64,000 bases of DNA, from NCBI GenBank assembly GCA_035999765.1, contig CP108521.1, positions 1,240,001-1,304,000 of the forward strand, written 5' to 3'. The notes under the pieces are model-generated. The model made no database searches, was not told the DNA's origin, and saw only the letters and a program-made list of their open reading frames with translations. Numbering within the stretch: the first letter of the stretch is position 1; each line of letters starts with the position of its first letter. Shown piece by piece: positions 15,054-24,146 of the stretch. This DNA is from Streptomyces sp. NBC_01231 (GTDB lineage Bacteria; Actinomycetota; Actinomycetes; Streptomycetales; Streptomycetaceae). The position numbers and the translations under genes were made by a program.

Positions 15054-16019
15054 ATGACCATCGCCTCAAGCAGCCCTCCATCGCGTCTGCCCCGGGGCGA
15101 CGCCGAGAGGGCACCGACCACACCGAGGGCCGCCCGGGCGGGGGCGGGTGACAGCGGGGGCGACGGACGCCTGGCCGCCGTGTTCATAGCCCCCGCGTTC
15201 CTGGGGTTCGTGGTCTTCCTGCTCTGGCCGACCCTGCGAGGCATCTATCTCAGCTTCACCCGCTTCAACCTGCTCACGCCGGCGGAGTGGGTGGGTCTCG
15301 ACAACTACGTGCGGATGGTGCACGACCCGATCTTCTGGGACTCGATGAAGGTCACCGTCGAGTACGTGGTCATCAACATCGGGCTCCAGACGGTATCGGC
15401 GCTCGCCATCGCGGTACTGCTGCAGCGGCTGACCCAGTCGGCCCTGCTGCGGGGCATCGTGCTCACCCCGTACCTGATGTCGAACGTCGTCGCGGGCCTC
15501 GTGTGGCTGTGGATCCTCGACACCCAGCTCGGCATCGGCAACGAGATCGTCACGGCCCTCGGCTTCGACCGCATCCCGTTCCTGGCCGACGAGACCTGGG
15601 CGATCCCCACCATCGCGCTGATCAACGTCTGGCGGCACGTCGGGTACACCACGCTGCTCCTGTTCGCGGGGCTCCAGGCGATCCCGAACGACATGTACGA
15701 GGCGGCCAGGGTCGACGGCGCGAGCGAGTGGCGGATGTTCTGGCGGATCACCATGCCGCTGCTGCGGCCGGTGCTGGCGGTCGTGCTGATCATGACCGTG
15801 ATCGGTTCGTTCCAGGTGTTCGACACCGTCGCGGTGACCACCGCGGGCGGTCCGGCGAACGCCACCAACGTGCTCCAGTACTACATCTACGGCTCCGCCT
15901 TCGGCCGCTTCCAGTTCGGCTACGCCTCGGCGATGTCCGTCGCCCTGCTGGTCGTGCTGAGCGCGATCACCATCCTGCAGTACCGGCTCACCCGGGCCGG
16001 CCGGTCCGACCTCGGCTGA
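15054..16019 (+). CDS. sugar ABC transporter permease, MalF type
   Basis: The 321-residue membrane protein starts at ATG 15054 with AGGGAG upstream. It has about six transmembrane helices, the first at about 42-62 (AAVFIAPAFLGFVVFLLW). The binding-protein-dependent transport signature (EAARVDGASEWRMFWRITMPLL, the EAA loop that contacts the ATPase) is at about residues 218-239. It forms a heterodimer with the next gene product for carbohydrate import. It is the first gene of a permease-permease-binding protein-dehydrogenase operon. No ATPase gene is present, which fits the Streptomyces habit of sharing one multi-sugar ATPase (MsiK). Confidence 0.9.
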   Translation: MTIASSSPPSRLPRGDAERAPTTPRAARAGAGDSGGDGRLAAVFIAPAFLGFVVFLLWPTLRGIYLSFTRFNLLTPAEWVGLDNYVRMVHDPIFWDSMKVTVEYVVINIGLQTVSALAIAVLLQRLTQSALLRGIVLTPYLMSNVVAGLVWLWILDTQLGIGNEIVTALGFDRIPFLADETWAIPTIALINVWRHVGYTTLLLFAGLQAIPNDMYEAARVDGASEWRMFWRITMPLLRPVLAVVLIMTVIGSFQVFDTVAVTTAGGPANATNVLQYYIYGSAFGRFQFGYASAMSVALLVVLSAITILQYRLTRAGRSDLG

Positions 16020-16038
16020 CGGGAAGGGAGACACCGAC

Positions 16039-16962
16039 ATGGCTACCGTGACGACAACGACGCCGACGACGCTGCGACCGGTGCAGCGCAAGTTCCCCTT
16101 GGGGCGGGCCGCCGCCTGGACCGTGATGGGTCTGATCATCCTCATCACCCTGCTGCCGTTCTACTGGATCCTGCGCACCGCGCTCTCCACCAACGCGGGC
16201 CTGAGCGCCGACCCGACCAACCCCCTGCCGGTGGACCTCACCACGAGCGGCTTCGAGCGGGCCCTGGGGATGCAGTCGGCCGAGGAGGCCGTCAAACAGG
16301 GCGGTGCGGGCGGCGGGCTCGATTTCTGGCGCTACCTGCTCAACTCGGTGCTGGTCTCGACCCTGATCACCGGCTGTCAGATCTTCTTCTCCGCGATGGC
16401 CGCGTACGCCTTCTCGCGGCTGCGCTGGCGGGGCCGGGACAAGGTGTTCGGGCTGTTCCTGGCGGGGATGATGGTGCCGGCCATCTTCACGCTGCTGCCG
16501 AACTTCGTGCTCATCAAGCAGCTGCACCTGATCGACACGCTCCTCGGTATCGCGCTGCCCACGATGTTCATGACCCCGTTCGCGGTGTTCTTCCTGCGGC
16601 AGTTCTTCATGAACATCCCCCAGGAGGTCGAGGAGGCCGCGCTGCTCGACGGCGCCGGGAAGATCAAGATCTTCTTCCGGGTGGTGCTGCCCATGGCGTC
16701 CACGCCGGTCATCACGCTGGGCGTGCTGACGTACATCACCTCCTGGAACGACTACTTCTGGCCGCTGATGGTCTCCTACAGCGACAGCTCGCGCGTGCTG
16801 ACCGTGGCGCTGGCGGTCTTCCGGGCGCAGACCCCGGCGACCGGCGTCGACTGGTCCGGGCTCATGGCGGCGACGCTGATCGCCGCGCTGCCGATGCTGG
16901 TGCTGTTCGCCTGCTTCGCGCGCCGCATCGTCAGCTCCATCGGCTTCACCGGGATCAAGTAA
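16039..16962 (+). CDS. sugar ABC transporter permease, MalG type
   Basis: The 307-residue membrane protein begins 20 bases after the MalF-type permease. The first helix (about 30-52) is followed by a long periplasm-like loop and the remaining helices. The EAA loop is EVEEAALLDGAGKIKIFFRVVLPMA at about residues 196-220, and the C-terminus ends FARRIVSSIGFTGIK, as is usual in MalG proteins. It is the partner of the preceding permease. The tight spacing indicates one transcript. Confidence 0.9.
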   Translation: MATVTTTTPTTLRPVQRKFPLGRAAAWTVMGLIILITLLPFYWILRTALSTNAGLSADPTNPLPVDLTTSGFERALGMQSAEEAVKQGGAGGGLDFWRYLLNSVLVSTLITGCQIFFSAMAAYAFSRLRWRGRDKVFGLFLAGMMVPAIFTLLPNFVLIKQLHLIDTLLGIALPTMFMTPFAVFFLRQFFMNIPQEVEEAALLDGAGKIKIFFRVVLPMASTPVITLGVLTYITSWNDYFWPLMVSYSDSSRVLTVALAVFRAQTPATGVDWSGLMAATLIAALPMLVLFACFARRIVSSIGFTGIK

Positions 16963-16972
16963 GGGGACTGTG

Positions 16973-18316
16973 ATGCGAATTCGTACGCTCGTCGCGGCGA
17001 CAGGAGCGCTGGCGCTGTCCCTGGTCAGCGGATGCGCGCAAGGAGGCGCCGCCGGATCCTCCGCGAACACGGTCACGTACTGGCTGTGGGACGCCAACCA
17101 GCTGCCCGCCTACCAGGCCTGCGCCAAGGGGTTCGAGAAGGAGAACCCCGGACTGAACGTCAAGATCACCCAGTTGGGCTGGAGCGACTACTGGACCAAG
17201 CTCACCGCCGGGTTCATCGCGGGCACCCAGCCGGACGTGTTCACCGACCACATCCAGAACTTCGGCCAGTTCGCCGATCTGAAGGTCCTCGAACCCCTCG
17301 ACGACCTCGGTATCAAGAACTCCGACTACCAGCCGGGCCTCGCCGCCAACTGGGTCGGCAAGGACGGCCACCGCTACGGCGCCCCCAAGGACTGGGACAC
17401 GGTCGCGCTGTTCTACAACGGGAAGATGGCCGAGGCCGCCGGGCTCACCGCCGAACAGCTGGGCGACCTGTCCTGGAACCCGAAGGACGGTGGCACCTTC
17501 GAGAAGGCCATCGCCCACCTCACGATCGACAAGAAGGGCAAGCGGGGCGACGAGCCGGGCTTCGACAAGAACAACGTCAAGGTGTACGGCATGGCCACGG
17601 GCGGCGGCGGCTTCGGCGACGGCCAGACCCAGTGGAGCCCCTTCACCGGCTCCGCCGGGTGGAACTACCTGGACAAGGCGCGCTGGGGCACGAAGTACCA
17701 GTACGACAGCAAGACCTTCCAGTCGGTCGTCAAGTGGTACTTCGGCCTGGCGAAGAAGGGCTACATGCCACCGCTGTCGGACTACAACATCCAGTCCAAC
17801 CAGCAGAACACGCAGATCGCGGCGGGGAAGGCGGCCACCGCGTTCGACGGGGCCTGGATGATCTCCACCTACACGGGCTTCAAGGGCCGGGACATCAAGA
17901 CCGCGCGGACGCCGGTCGGACCGACCGGCAAGCGCGCCACCATGATGAACGGCCTCGCCGATTCCGTCACCAAGGCATCCAAGAACAAGGCGGGCGCCAA
18001 GAAGTGGGTAGCGTATCTGGCCTCGGACAAGTGCCAGACCGTCGTCGGCAAGTACGGCGTCGTCTTCCCCGCCACCGCGGCCGGGACCGAGGCCGCCGTC
18101 GCCGCGTACCGGAAGAAGGGCATCGACGTCTCGTCGTTCACCGAACCCGTGGCCGACAAGCAGCACGCCCGGACCTTCTCGTACCCGATCGCCAGCTACT
18201 CGGCGGACATGACGGCGCTCATGCAGCCCGCGATGGAGGACATCTACGGCAACGGCAAGCCCGTGAGCAGCCTCGACCAGACAAATGACCAGATCAACCT
18301 GATCCTCGACCAGTGA
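16973..18316 (+). CDS. sugar-binding lipoprotein of the ABC transporter
   Basis: The 447-residue protein has a lipoprotein signal peptide with the lipobox LVSGC (Cys21), so it is secreted and lipid-anchored outside the membrane. The body is a family 1 extracellular solute-binding fold (YWLWDANQLPAYQACAKGFEKENPGL, GTQPDVFTDH, AATAFDGAWM). It captures the sugar for the two permeases encoded just upstream (10-base gap). Aromatic residues are abundant, in line with carbohydrate stacking. A GTG one codon before the chosen ATG is equally possible. The sugar itself cannot be deduced. Confidence 0.9.
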   Translation: MRIRTLVAATGALALSLVSGCAQGGAAGSSANTVTYWLWDANQLPAYQACAKGFEKENPGLNVKITQLGWSDYWTKLTAGFIAGTQPDVFTDHIQNFGQFADLKVLEPLDDLGIKNSDYQPGLAANWVGKDGHRYGAPKDWDTVALFYNGKMAEAAGLTAEQLGDLSWNPKDGGTFEKAIAHLTIDKKGKRGDEPGFDKNNVKVYGMATGGGGFGDGQTQWSPFTGSAGWNYLDKARWGTKYQYDSKTFQSVVKWYFGLAKKGYMPPLSDYNIQSNQQNTQIAAGKAATAFDGAWMISTYTGFKGRDIKTARTPVGPTGKRATMMNGLADSVTKASKNKAGAKKWVAYLASDKCQTVVGKYGVVFPATAAGTEAAVAAYRKKGIDVSSFTEPVADKQHARTFSYPIASYSADMTALMQPAMEDIYGNGKPVSSLDQTNDQINLILDQ

Positions 18317-18353
18317 ACCGATCAGTGACACCACCTTTGAAGGGCACGCCAAC

Positions 18354-19553
18354 ATGACGTTCTCCCTCGGCATAGTCGGCGCCGGGCAGTTCTCGGGCCA
18401 GTTCGCCAAACTGTTCCTGGCCCACCCCGGCGTCAGCGACGTCTACGTCACCGACCTGCTCCCCGAGCGGGCCGAGCAGCTCGCCGCCGCCGAAGGCCTG
18501 CGGGGCACCTTCCCGTCGTACCAGGCCATGCTGGAGTCGGAGGCCGTCGACGCGGTCGCGATCTTCACCCAGCGCTGGACCCACGGCCCGCTGGTCGTGC
18601 AGGGCCTGAACGCCGGCAAGCACGTGTACTCCGCCGTACCGATGGCGATCACGGCCGACGAGATCGCGACGATCATCGACACGGTCAAGGCGACCGGGCT
18701 GACCTACATGATGGGCGAGACCAGCCAGTACAACCCGGCGACCGTGCACGCCCGCAACCAGATCGCCGAGGGCTCCTTCGGGCGGCTCTTCTACGCCGAG
18801 GGCGACTACGTCCACGACATGGACCTGGGGTTCTACGAGGCGTACCAGTACAGCGGCGGCGAGAACTGGAAGGCGACGGCCAGCTACCCCCCGCTGCTGT
18901 ATCCGACGCACGCGATCGGCGGGGTGCTGGGCGCCTGGCAGACGCACGCGGTGAGCGTGTCGGCGATCGGGGTGGTCGACGACCGCGGGGACGGGGTGTT
19001 CGACAAGGAGGTCAGCCAGTTCGGCAACGACTTCTCCAACGCGACCGCGTTGTTCGAGGTGGCCGGCGGCGGATCGTTCCGTACGAACGAGTTCCGCCGG
19101 GTGGGCTACCCCTCACACATCAGGGAGTCCCGTTTCCGGTTCTTCGGGACGGAGGCGAGCATGGAGCAGCTCGCCACGTTCGCGTTGTGGCAGGACAAGA
19201 AGGGGGTGAAGGACATCAGCGAGCTGCTTGAGCCCAAGCCCACCATGTCCCCCGACGATCCGTCGCTCCAGCACATCGCGCCGGAGCTGCGGGCCGCCTT
19301 CACCTCGGGGTCGGCACCGGTGCACGACCGGTCGCGGCTGCCCCGGGAGTTCGACAACCTGCACAACGGTCACGAGGGCAGCCACCACTTCCTGGTCGAC
19401 GACTTCGTGACCGCCGTCAACACGCGCTCGCTGCCGTCGGTGAACGCGTGGGTGGCCGCGCGCTACACCCTGCCGGGCATCCTCGCGCACGAGTCGGCGC
19501 GGCAGGGCGGGGCCAGGCTGGAGATCCCGGACTTCGGGGACGCGCCCCTATAG
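18354..19553 (+). CDS. Gfo/Idh/MocA-like oxidoreductase with SAVP in place of EKP
   Basis: The 399-residue protein has an N-terminal Rossmann motif (LGIVGAGQFSGQFAKLF) and a C-terminal MocA-type domain (YMMGETSQYNPATVHARNQI, SRFRFFGTEASMEQ). The usual EKP motif is replaced by SAVPM (residues 93-97), so the lysine that normally contacts NAD and substrate is missing. It lies 37 bases after the binding-protein gene and probably processes the imported sugar or polyol, perhaps after isomerisation. It could act by a different mechanism or recognise the sugar without redox. This is inferred from context only. Confidence 0.85.
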   Translation: MTFSLGIVGAGQFSGQFAKLFLAHPGVSDVYVTDLLPERAEQLAAAEGLRGTFPSYQAMLESEAVDAVAIFTQRWTHGPLVVQGLNAGKHVYSAVPMAITADEIATIIDTVKATGLTYMMGETSQYNPATVHARNQIAEGSFGRLFYAEGDYVHDMDLGFYEAYQYSGGENWKATASYPPLLYPTHAIGGVLGAWQTHAVSVSAIGVVDDRGDGVFDKEVSQFGNDFSNATALFEVAGGGSFRTNEFRRVGYPSHIRESRFRFFGTEASMEQLATFALWQDKKGVKDISELLEPKPTMSPDDPSLQHIAPELRAAFTSGSAPVHDRSRLPREFDNLHNGHEGSHHFLVDDFVTAVNTRSLPSVNAWVAARYTLPGILAHESARQGGARLEIPDFGDAPL

Positions 19554-19580
19554 CGGGGCGCGGGCGGGCCGGGTACCCGG

Positions 19581-19620
19581 ATCAGGTGCCCGGCTTGCGG
19601 CTCAGGTGCCCGGCTTACGG
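19581..19620. repeat. 20-bp tandem duplication across the L,D-transpeptidase stop codon
   Basis: Two adjacent 20-base copies (19581-19600 and 19601-19620) match at 18 of 20 positions. The second copy contains the last codons and stop of the L,D-transpeptidase gene. The first is an extra copy just past it, with its own in-frame-looking TGA. Confidence 0.7.
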
Positions 19621-20297
19621 CCGTACACGAAGACGTCGTCGCCGTTCTTCAGGAGCGACCAGTACTTCTTGGCGGTGGTCTTGGTCATGTTGACGCAGCC
19701 GTGCGAGCCCGGCGGGTTCCACATGCTGAGGCCGACCGAGTGGAAGGCCTGGCCACCGTCGAAGAACTGGCTGTAGGGCATCGGCACGTTGTAGATGCTG
19801 GAGACGTGGTCGATGTCCCGCCAGTAGATCTTCTTCAGACCGGTGCGGGTCTCGTAGCCGTCGCGGCCTGTGCGCACCGGCACGGGGCCGTAGACGAGCG
19901 TCTTGCCGTCCTGGATCCAGCTCAGCTGGAGGGTCAGGTTCACGCAGGCGATGCGGCCCTTGTTGACGGGGCACTTGCCGTCCTTGTTGGGCTTGTTGCC
20001 GACGGCCTTCTGCTTGTTCATCAGGTCCATCACGCCCCAGGTGACGGAACCCGCGTACCCGGCGTTCGGTGTGATGCCGTGCTTGGTCTGGAAGGCCTGG
20101 ATGGCCTTGCAGTCGGCGGCGGACTGCTTGCCGTCGACCGGTCGGCCGAGGAACTTCTCCACCTTCTTCTGGTACGGCCCGGTCTGCGTGGTGCAGCTCG
20201 CGGCCTGCGCGGGCGCGGTGCCCAGCGCCAGCGTGAGCGGTGCCACCAGTCCGGTGATCCCGAGTACGACGGCACCCCGTCTGCGGATGTCCCCCAT
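19602..20297 (-). CDS. secreted L,D-transpeptidase with peptidoglycan-binding domain
   Basis: The 231-residue protein has a signal peptide (GAVVLGITGLVAPLTLALG, cleavage near AQA-AS), a peptidoglycan-binding-like domain (about 40-90, CKAIQAFQTKHGITPNAGYAG) and a YkuD catalytic domain with FHSVGLSMWNPPGSHGCVNM, nucleophile Cys201. Such enzymes make 3-3 cross-links in the cell wall or attach proteins to it. ATG 20297 has GGGGGAAGG upstream. The gene is monocistronic and convergent to the sugar operon. Its 3' end carries a short tandem duplication. Confidence 0.9.
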   Translation of the reverse strand: MGDIRRRGAVVLGITGLVAPLTLALGTAPAQAASCTTQTGPYQKKVEKFLGRPVDGKQSAADCKAIQAFQTKHGITPNAGYAGSVTWGVMDLMNKQKAVGNKPNKDGKCPVNKGRIACVNLTLQLSWIQDGKTLVYGPVPVRTGRDGYETRTGLKKIYWRDIDHVSSIYNVPMPYSQFFDGGQAFHSVGLSMWNPPGSHGCVNMTKTTAKKYWSLLKNGDDVFVYGRKPGT

Positions 20298-20469
20298 GGC
20301 CTTCCCCCTTCATACGAACCCTGCGACCTCTTCGACCTCTGCCAGCAAGACCCTCGCACAGAGGCTTCGGTTGTAGGGCGACTCGCACTGCGACGAAACG
20401 GTGACATTCGGCGCCCCCGCGCCGTGCGGGCGCGGAAGTCTCGGTGACATCCTCGGATGCCACCGAGGC

Positions 20470-21270
20470 TCAGGAGCTGGTCCCCGGTCGGCTGACCGCC
20501 GTGCGGAAGCCCGTGTTGACCGCGGTGAGACCTCCGTCGACGGTGAGCGTGGTGCCGGTGATCCAGGACGCGTCGGGCGAGGCCAGGAAGGCGACCGCCG
20601 CCGCGATGTCCTCTGGTTCGCCGACCCGGCCGAGCGGGTACAGCCCGCGCACCGCTTCCAGGTCGTCCTCCCTGCCCTCCCAGGGCGTCGTCCGCACGGT
20701 GCCCGGGGCCACCAGGTTGACCCTGACCCCGCGCGCCGCGGCATGCCCGGCGAGGGTGCGGGTCAGCGAGCCGAGGCCCGCCTTGGCGGCGCTGTAGGCG
20801 TGGTTGCCGTAGTCCTGGAGGCCGTTGACGGAGCCGATGTTGACGACGGCGCCGCGCCCCGAGGCCGCCAGGTGCGGGAGGGCTGCGCGGGCGCAGCGGT
20901 AGGCGCCGGTGAGAGTGACGTCCAGGTCGCGTGCCCACACCTCGTCGGACTCCTCCTCGAAGAGCGGGGCGTCGGGGGCGCAGCTGTAGGCGTTGTTGAC
21001 CAGGACGTCCAGCCGGCCGAAGGCCTCGACCGCGTGCGCCACCGCCGCCTCGACGGACGCCCTGTCCGCCACGTCGCAGCCCGCCGCGTCGGCCTTGAGC
21101 CCGAGGTCGCGCAGGACCGCGGCGGTCTTCCGCGCCGCGGGTGCGTCGACGTCGGTGACCAGGACCCTCGCCCCTTCCTCGGCGAACCGCCGCACGGTCG
21201 CCGCGCCGATACCGCGGGCGGCGCCCGTGACCAGAACTCCGTATCCCTCGAAACGCGTGGTGTCCGTCAT
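20470..21270 (-). CDS. short-chain dehydrogenase/reductase
   Basis: The 266-residue classical SDR has the TGAARGIGAA cofactor loop (about residues 15-24), NNAYS in place of NNAG, and the catalytic Ser and YxxxK (NIGSVNGL then AYSAAKAGL). The C-terminus ends ITGTTLTVDGG, as in 3-oxoacyl-ACP reductase-like enzymes. The acidic end of the second strand (VTDVD) favours NAD over NADP. The substrate is unknown. ATG 21270 was chosen because the frame upstream lacks coding character. A second SDR lies 79 bases upstream on the same strand, and the two may be co-transcribed. Confidence 0.85.
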   Translation of the reverse strand: MTDTTRFEGYGVLVTGAARGIGAATVRRFAEEGARVLVTDVDAPAARKTAAVLRDLGLKADAAGCDVADRASVEAAVAHAVEAFGRLDVLVNNAYSCAPDAPLFEEESDEVWARDLDVTLTGAYRCARAALPHLAASGRGAVVNIGSVNGLQDYGNHAYSAAKAGLGSLTRTLAGHAAARGVRVNLVAPGTVRTTPWEGREDDLEAVRGLYPLGRVGEPEDIAAAVAFLASPDASWITGTTLTVDGGLTAVNTGFRTAVSRPGTSS

Positions 21271-21349
21271 GCGGTCGACCGTAGTGCCGGAACGATCACC
21301 CGGGCAGTACCGTGCGTCCATGTCCGCGTTCCTGTGCGCGGATGAGCTC

Positions 21350-22264
21350 TCACCGGTAACCGGTGGTGTCCGCGGGCCTGTCCGGGTCCTGCACCTCGAC
21401 CATGTACCGATAGGCGTCCGGACGGCTGCCGTCGAGGTCGGTGAAGCCGTACTCCTGGGCGAGGCCGCCGGCGGAGAGGGACGACCCGTTCCAGCGCGCC
21501 ACGTCGGGGTCGGCGGCGAGGGCGGCGACCGCGCGGCCCACGTAGCGCGGTGTCTCGGAGATGGCGAAGTGGGGGAATTGTTCCAGGGCGTCGCGCCAGT
21601 TGTCCTCACGCACCCCGAAGTTCTCGAGCATCATCTCCGAGCGCAGCCAGCCCGGCGTCAGCGCCACGGCGGTGGCGCCGCGCGGGCCGAGCTCGTGGCC
21701 GAGGGCGAAGGCCATGCGCAGCACGGACGCCTTGGCCAGGTCGTAGAAGAAGTTGACGCGGTAGGTGTCGCGGTTGTACTCGGCGGTGCCGTCGGTCATC
21801 TCGACCACCAGCCCGCCGGGGTTGCGCAGCAGCAGGGGCAGGGCGTGGTGGCTGGTGATCGCGTGCGTCTCCACCGCGAGTCGCAGGAGCCTGAGGCCGT
21901 TGTCGAGGTCGTGCTCCCAGACGGGGGTGTCCCAGGCGAAGAGCTTCTCTCCGCCCCAGATGTCGTTGACGAGGATGTCGAGGCGGTCCTGCTCGTCGCC
22001 GATGCGGTCGACGAGCGCGCGGACCTGCGCGGGGTCGAGGTGGTCGGTCGGTACGGCGATGCCGTGGCCGCCCGCCGCGGTGACGAGGTCCGCGGTGTCC
22101 TCGACGGTCTCGGGGCGGTCGTACTCGGAGCGGCGGGCGCGGGTGGTGCGGCCGGTGACGTAGACGGTCGCGCCGGCCGCTCCGAGTTCGACGGCGATCC
22201 CGCGCCCGGCGCCCCGGGTCGCTCCGGCGACCAGCGCGACCTTGTCCTTCAGTGGCTGTGACAT
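21350..22264 (-). CDS. SDR-family oxidoreductase
   Basis: The 304-residue protein starts at ATG 22264 with GGGAGG upstream. The Rossmann loop is AGATRGAGRGIAVELG, followed by VTGRTTRAR, whose basic residues point to NADP(H). The catalytic YxxxK is YDLAK, and the conserved Asn of NNAG is replaced by VNDIWGG. The longer-than-usual length and the C-terminal extension (LAQEYGFTDLDGSRPDAYRYM) place it among DHRS1-like SDRs. The substrate is unknown. It precedes the other SDR on the same strand. Confidence 0.85.
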   Translation of the reverse strand: MSQPLKDKVALVAGATRGAGRGIAVELGAAGATVYVTGRTTRARRSEYDRPETVEDTADLVTAAGGHGIAVPTDHLDPAQVRALVDRIGDEQDRLDILVNDIWGGEKLFAWDTPVWEHDLDNGLRLLRLAVETHAITSHHALPLLLRNPGGLVVEMTDGTAEYNRDTYRVNFFYDLAKASVLRMAFALGHELGPRGATAVALTPGWLRSEMMLENFGVREDNWRDALEQFPHFAISETPRYVGRAVAALAADPDVARWNGSSLSAGGLAQEYGFTDLDGSRPDAYRYMVEVQDPDRPADTTGYR

Positions 22265-22409
22265 GTCCTGCCTCCCAGATGCCCGGTTGTTGTGTCGAGC
22301 ATCGGGGGTAAGCCGGACATCCTCTGTCGCCTTTTCAGGGCGAGTCACACGGCTTCCGTGTCAGGTCACCCGGCCGCGCGCGGCCTGCCCGTCAGGGGTT
22401 CAGGAGTCG

Positions 22410-22442
22410 GTCAGTGGCCACGGGTCCGTCAGTGGCCGCGGG
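22410..22442. repeat. 18-bp tandem duplication across the hydrolase stop codon
   Basis: GTCAGTGGCCACGGGTCC (22410-22427) is followed by GTCAGTGGCCGCGGG (22428-22442). The second copy contains the stop codon and last codons of the metallo-beta-lactamase-fold gene. This is the same arrangement as at the L,D-transpeptidase gene. Confidence 0.6.
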
Positions 22443-23058
22443 CGATCCACTCGTCGAGGTGGGGAGCCTCCGCGCCGATGGTGGTGGAGTCGCCGTGTCC
22501 GGTGAGGACCCTGGTGTCGGGCGGGAGGGTGAGGAGGCGCTCCCGGATCGAGGTGATGATCGTGGGGAAGTGGGAGTAGGAGCGGCCGGTGGCGCCGGGG
22601 CCGCCCTGGAAGAGCGTGTCACCGGTGAAGACGGTGGCCAGGCCCGGGTCGTACAGGCAGACCGCGCCCGGCGCGTGCCCGGGGGTGTGCAGCACCCGCA
22701 GGTCGGCTCCGGCCGTCTCGATGACCTGGCCGTCGCTGAGCCAGGCGTCGGGGTCGCGGTCGGGGTGGGTCTGCTTCCACAGCGGCAGGTCGTCGGGGTG
22801 CAGCCAGATGGTGGCGCCGGTGCGGTCGGCGAGGGCCGGGGCGGCGGTGATGTGGTCGTTGTGGCCGTGGGTGCACACGATCGCGGTGAGCCTTCGCCCG
22901 CCCACGGCCTCGCTGATGGCGTCGGCGTCGTGGGCGGCGTCGATGACGACTGCCTCATGGTCGTCGCCGACGATCCACACGTTGTTCTCCACCTCCCAGG
23001 TGCCGCCGTCGAGGGTGAAGTGGCCTGAGGTGACGAGGTGTTCGACGCGGGCGGCCAT
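22429..23058 (-). CDS. metallo-beta-lactamase-fold hydrolase paired with mycothiol dehydrogenase
   Basis: The 209-residue protein has the canonical metal motif HGHNDH (about residues 64-69), a later HTPGHAPG and VFTGDTLFQGG, and the final GHGDST histidine. Its ATG overlaps the TGA of the upstream dehydrogenase (TGATG), so the two are translationally coupled. In actinobacteria such hydrolases accompany S-(hydroxymethyl)mycothiol dehydrogenase and are thought to release formate by cleaving S-formylmycothiol (glyoxalase II-like). That role is an inference from this pairing. Confidence 0.85.
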   Translation of the reverse strand: MAARVEHLVTSGHFTLDGGTWEVENNVWIVGDDHEAVVIDAAHDADAISEAVGGRRLTAIVCTHGHNDHITAAPALADRTGATIWLHPDDLPLWKQTHPDRDPDAWLSDGQVIETAGADLRVLHTPGHAPGAVCLYDPGLATVFTGDTLFQGGPGATGRSYSHFPTIITSIRERLLTLPPDTRVLTGHGDSTTIGAEAPHLDEWIARGH

Positions 23059-24146
23059 CACAGCATCACCACCGAACGCAGCACGTCTCCGTGGTGCATC
23101 CGCTCGAACGCCTTCTCCACCTCGTCGAGCTGGATGGTCTCGGTGACGAACGCGCCCAGGTCCAGGCGGCCCTGCAGATGCAGGTCGATCAGCATCGGGA
23201 AGTCACGCGAGGGCAGGCAGTCGCCGTACCAGGACGACTTCAGCGCACCTCCCCGGCCGAACACGTCCAGCAGCGGCAGCTCGAGTTTCATCTCCGGGGT
23301 GGGCACGCCCACCAGGACGACGGTGCCGGCCAGGTCGCGGGCGTAGAAGGCCTGCCGGTAGGTCTCCGGGCGGCCGACCGCCTCGATGACCACGTCCGCG
23401 CCGAAGCCGCCGGTCAGCTCCTGGATCGCCGCCACCGGGTCGGTGTCGCGGGAGTTGACCGTGTGGGTGGCGCCCATCGTGCGGGCGGTCTCCAGCTTGC
23501 GGTCGTCGATGTCGACCGCGACGATGCGCGCCGCGCCCGCAAGACGCGCGCCGGCGATCGCCGCGTCGCCCACCCCGCCACAGCCGATCACCGCGACCGA
23601 GTCGCCGCGACCGACCTGCCCGGTGTTGATCGCGGCACCGATCCCGGCCATCACCCCGCATCCCAGCAGCCCCGCCACCTGCGGCGCCACCGACGCGTCG
23701 ACCTTGGTGCACTGCCCGGCCGCCACCAGCGTCTTGTCCGCGAACGCGCCGATCCCCAACGCGGGCGACAGCTCCTGTCCGGTGGCGGCCAGCGTCATTT
23801 TCTGCGTGGCGTTGTGGGTGTCGAAGCAGTACCACGGCCGCCCCCGCGTACAGGCGCGGCACTTCCCGCACACCGCCCGCCAGTTCAGGATCACGAAGTC
23901 CCCGGGCGCCACCTCCTCGACCCCCTCCCCCACCGACTCCACCACGCCGGCGGCCTCGTGCCCGAGCAGGAACGGGAAGTCGTCGCTGATGCCGCCCTGC
24001 TTGTAGTGCAGGTCCGTGTGGCACACCCCGCAGGCCTGCACCTTCACCACGGCCTCGCCCGGCCCCGGATCCGGTACGACGATCGTCTCCACCCGCACCG
24101 GCTCGTCCCTGCCCGGTGCGATCACGCCGCGTACTTCCTGCGCCAT
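23058..24146 (-). CDS. mscR: S-(hydroxymethyl)mycothiol dehydrogenase (formaldehyde detoxification)
   Basis: The 362-residue zinc-dependent alcohol dehydrogenase of class III type carries catalytic zinc ligands in [12 protein letters not shown] and [16 protein letters not shown] and the structural zinc cluster [15 protein letters not shown]. The NAD-binding core is [15 protein letters not shown], with Asp in AVDIDDRK for NAD. The N-terminal [13 protein letters not shown] region is characteristic of the mycothiol-dependent enzymes that oxidise the formaldehyde-mycothiol adduct in the cytoplasm. It is the first gene of a two-gene operon with the hydrolase. A perfect ACTGATCAGT palindrome lies 55 bases upstream of the start and may bind a regulator. 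Confidence 0.9.
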   Translation of the reverse strand: MAQEVRGVIAPGRDEPVRVETIVVPDPGPGEAVVKVQACGVCHTDLHYKQGGISDDFPFLLGHEAAGVVESVGEGVEEVAPGDFVILNWRAVCGKCRACTRGRPWYCFDTHNATQKMTLAATGQELSPALGIGAFADKTLVAAGQCTKVDASVAPQVAGLLGCGVMAGIGAAINTGQVGRGDSVAVIGCGGVGDAAIAGARLAGAARIVAVDIDDRKLETARTMGATHTVNSRDTDPVAAIQELTGGFGADVVIEAVGRPETYRQAFYARDLAGTVVLVGVPTPEMKLELPLLDVFGRGGALKSSWYGDCLPSRDFPMLIDLHLQGRLDLGAFVTETIQLDEVEKAFERMHHGDVLRSVVML

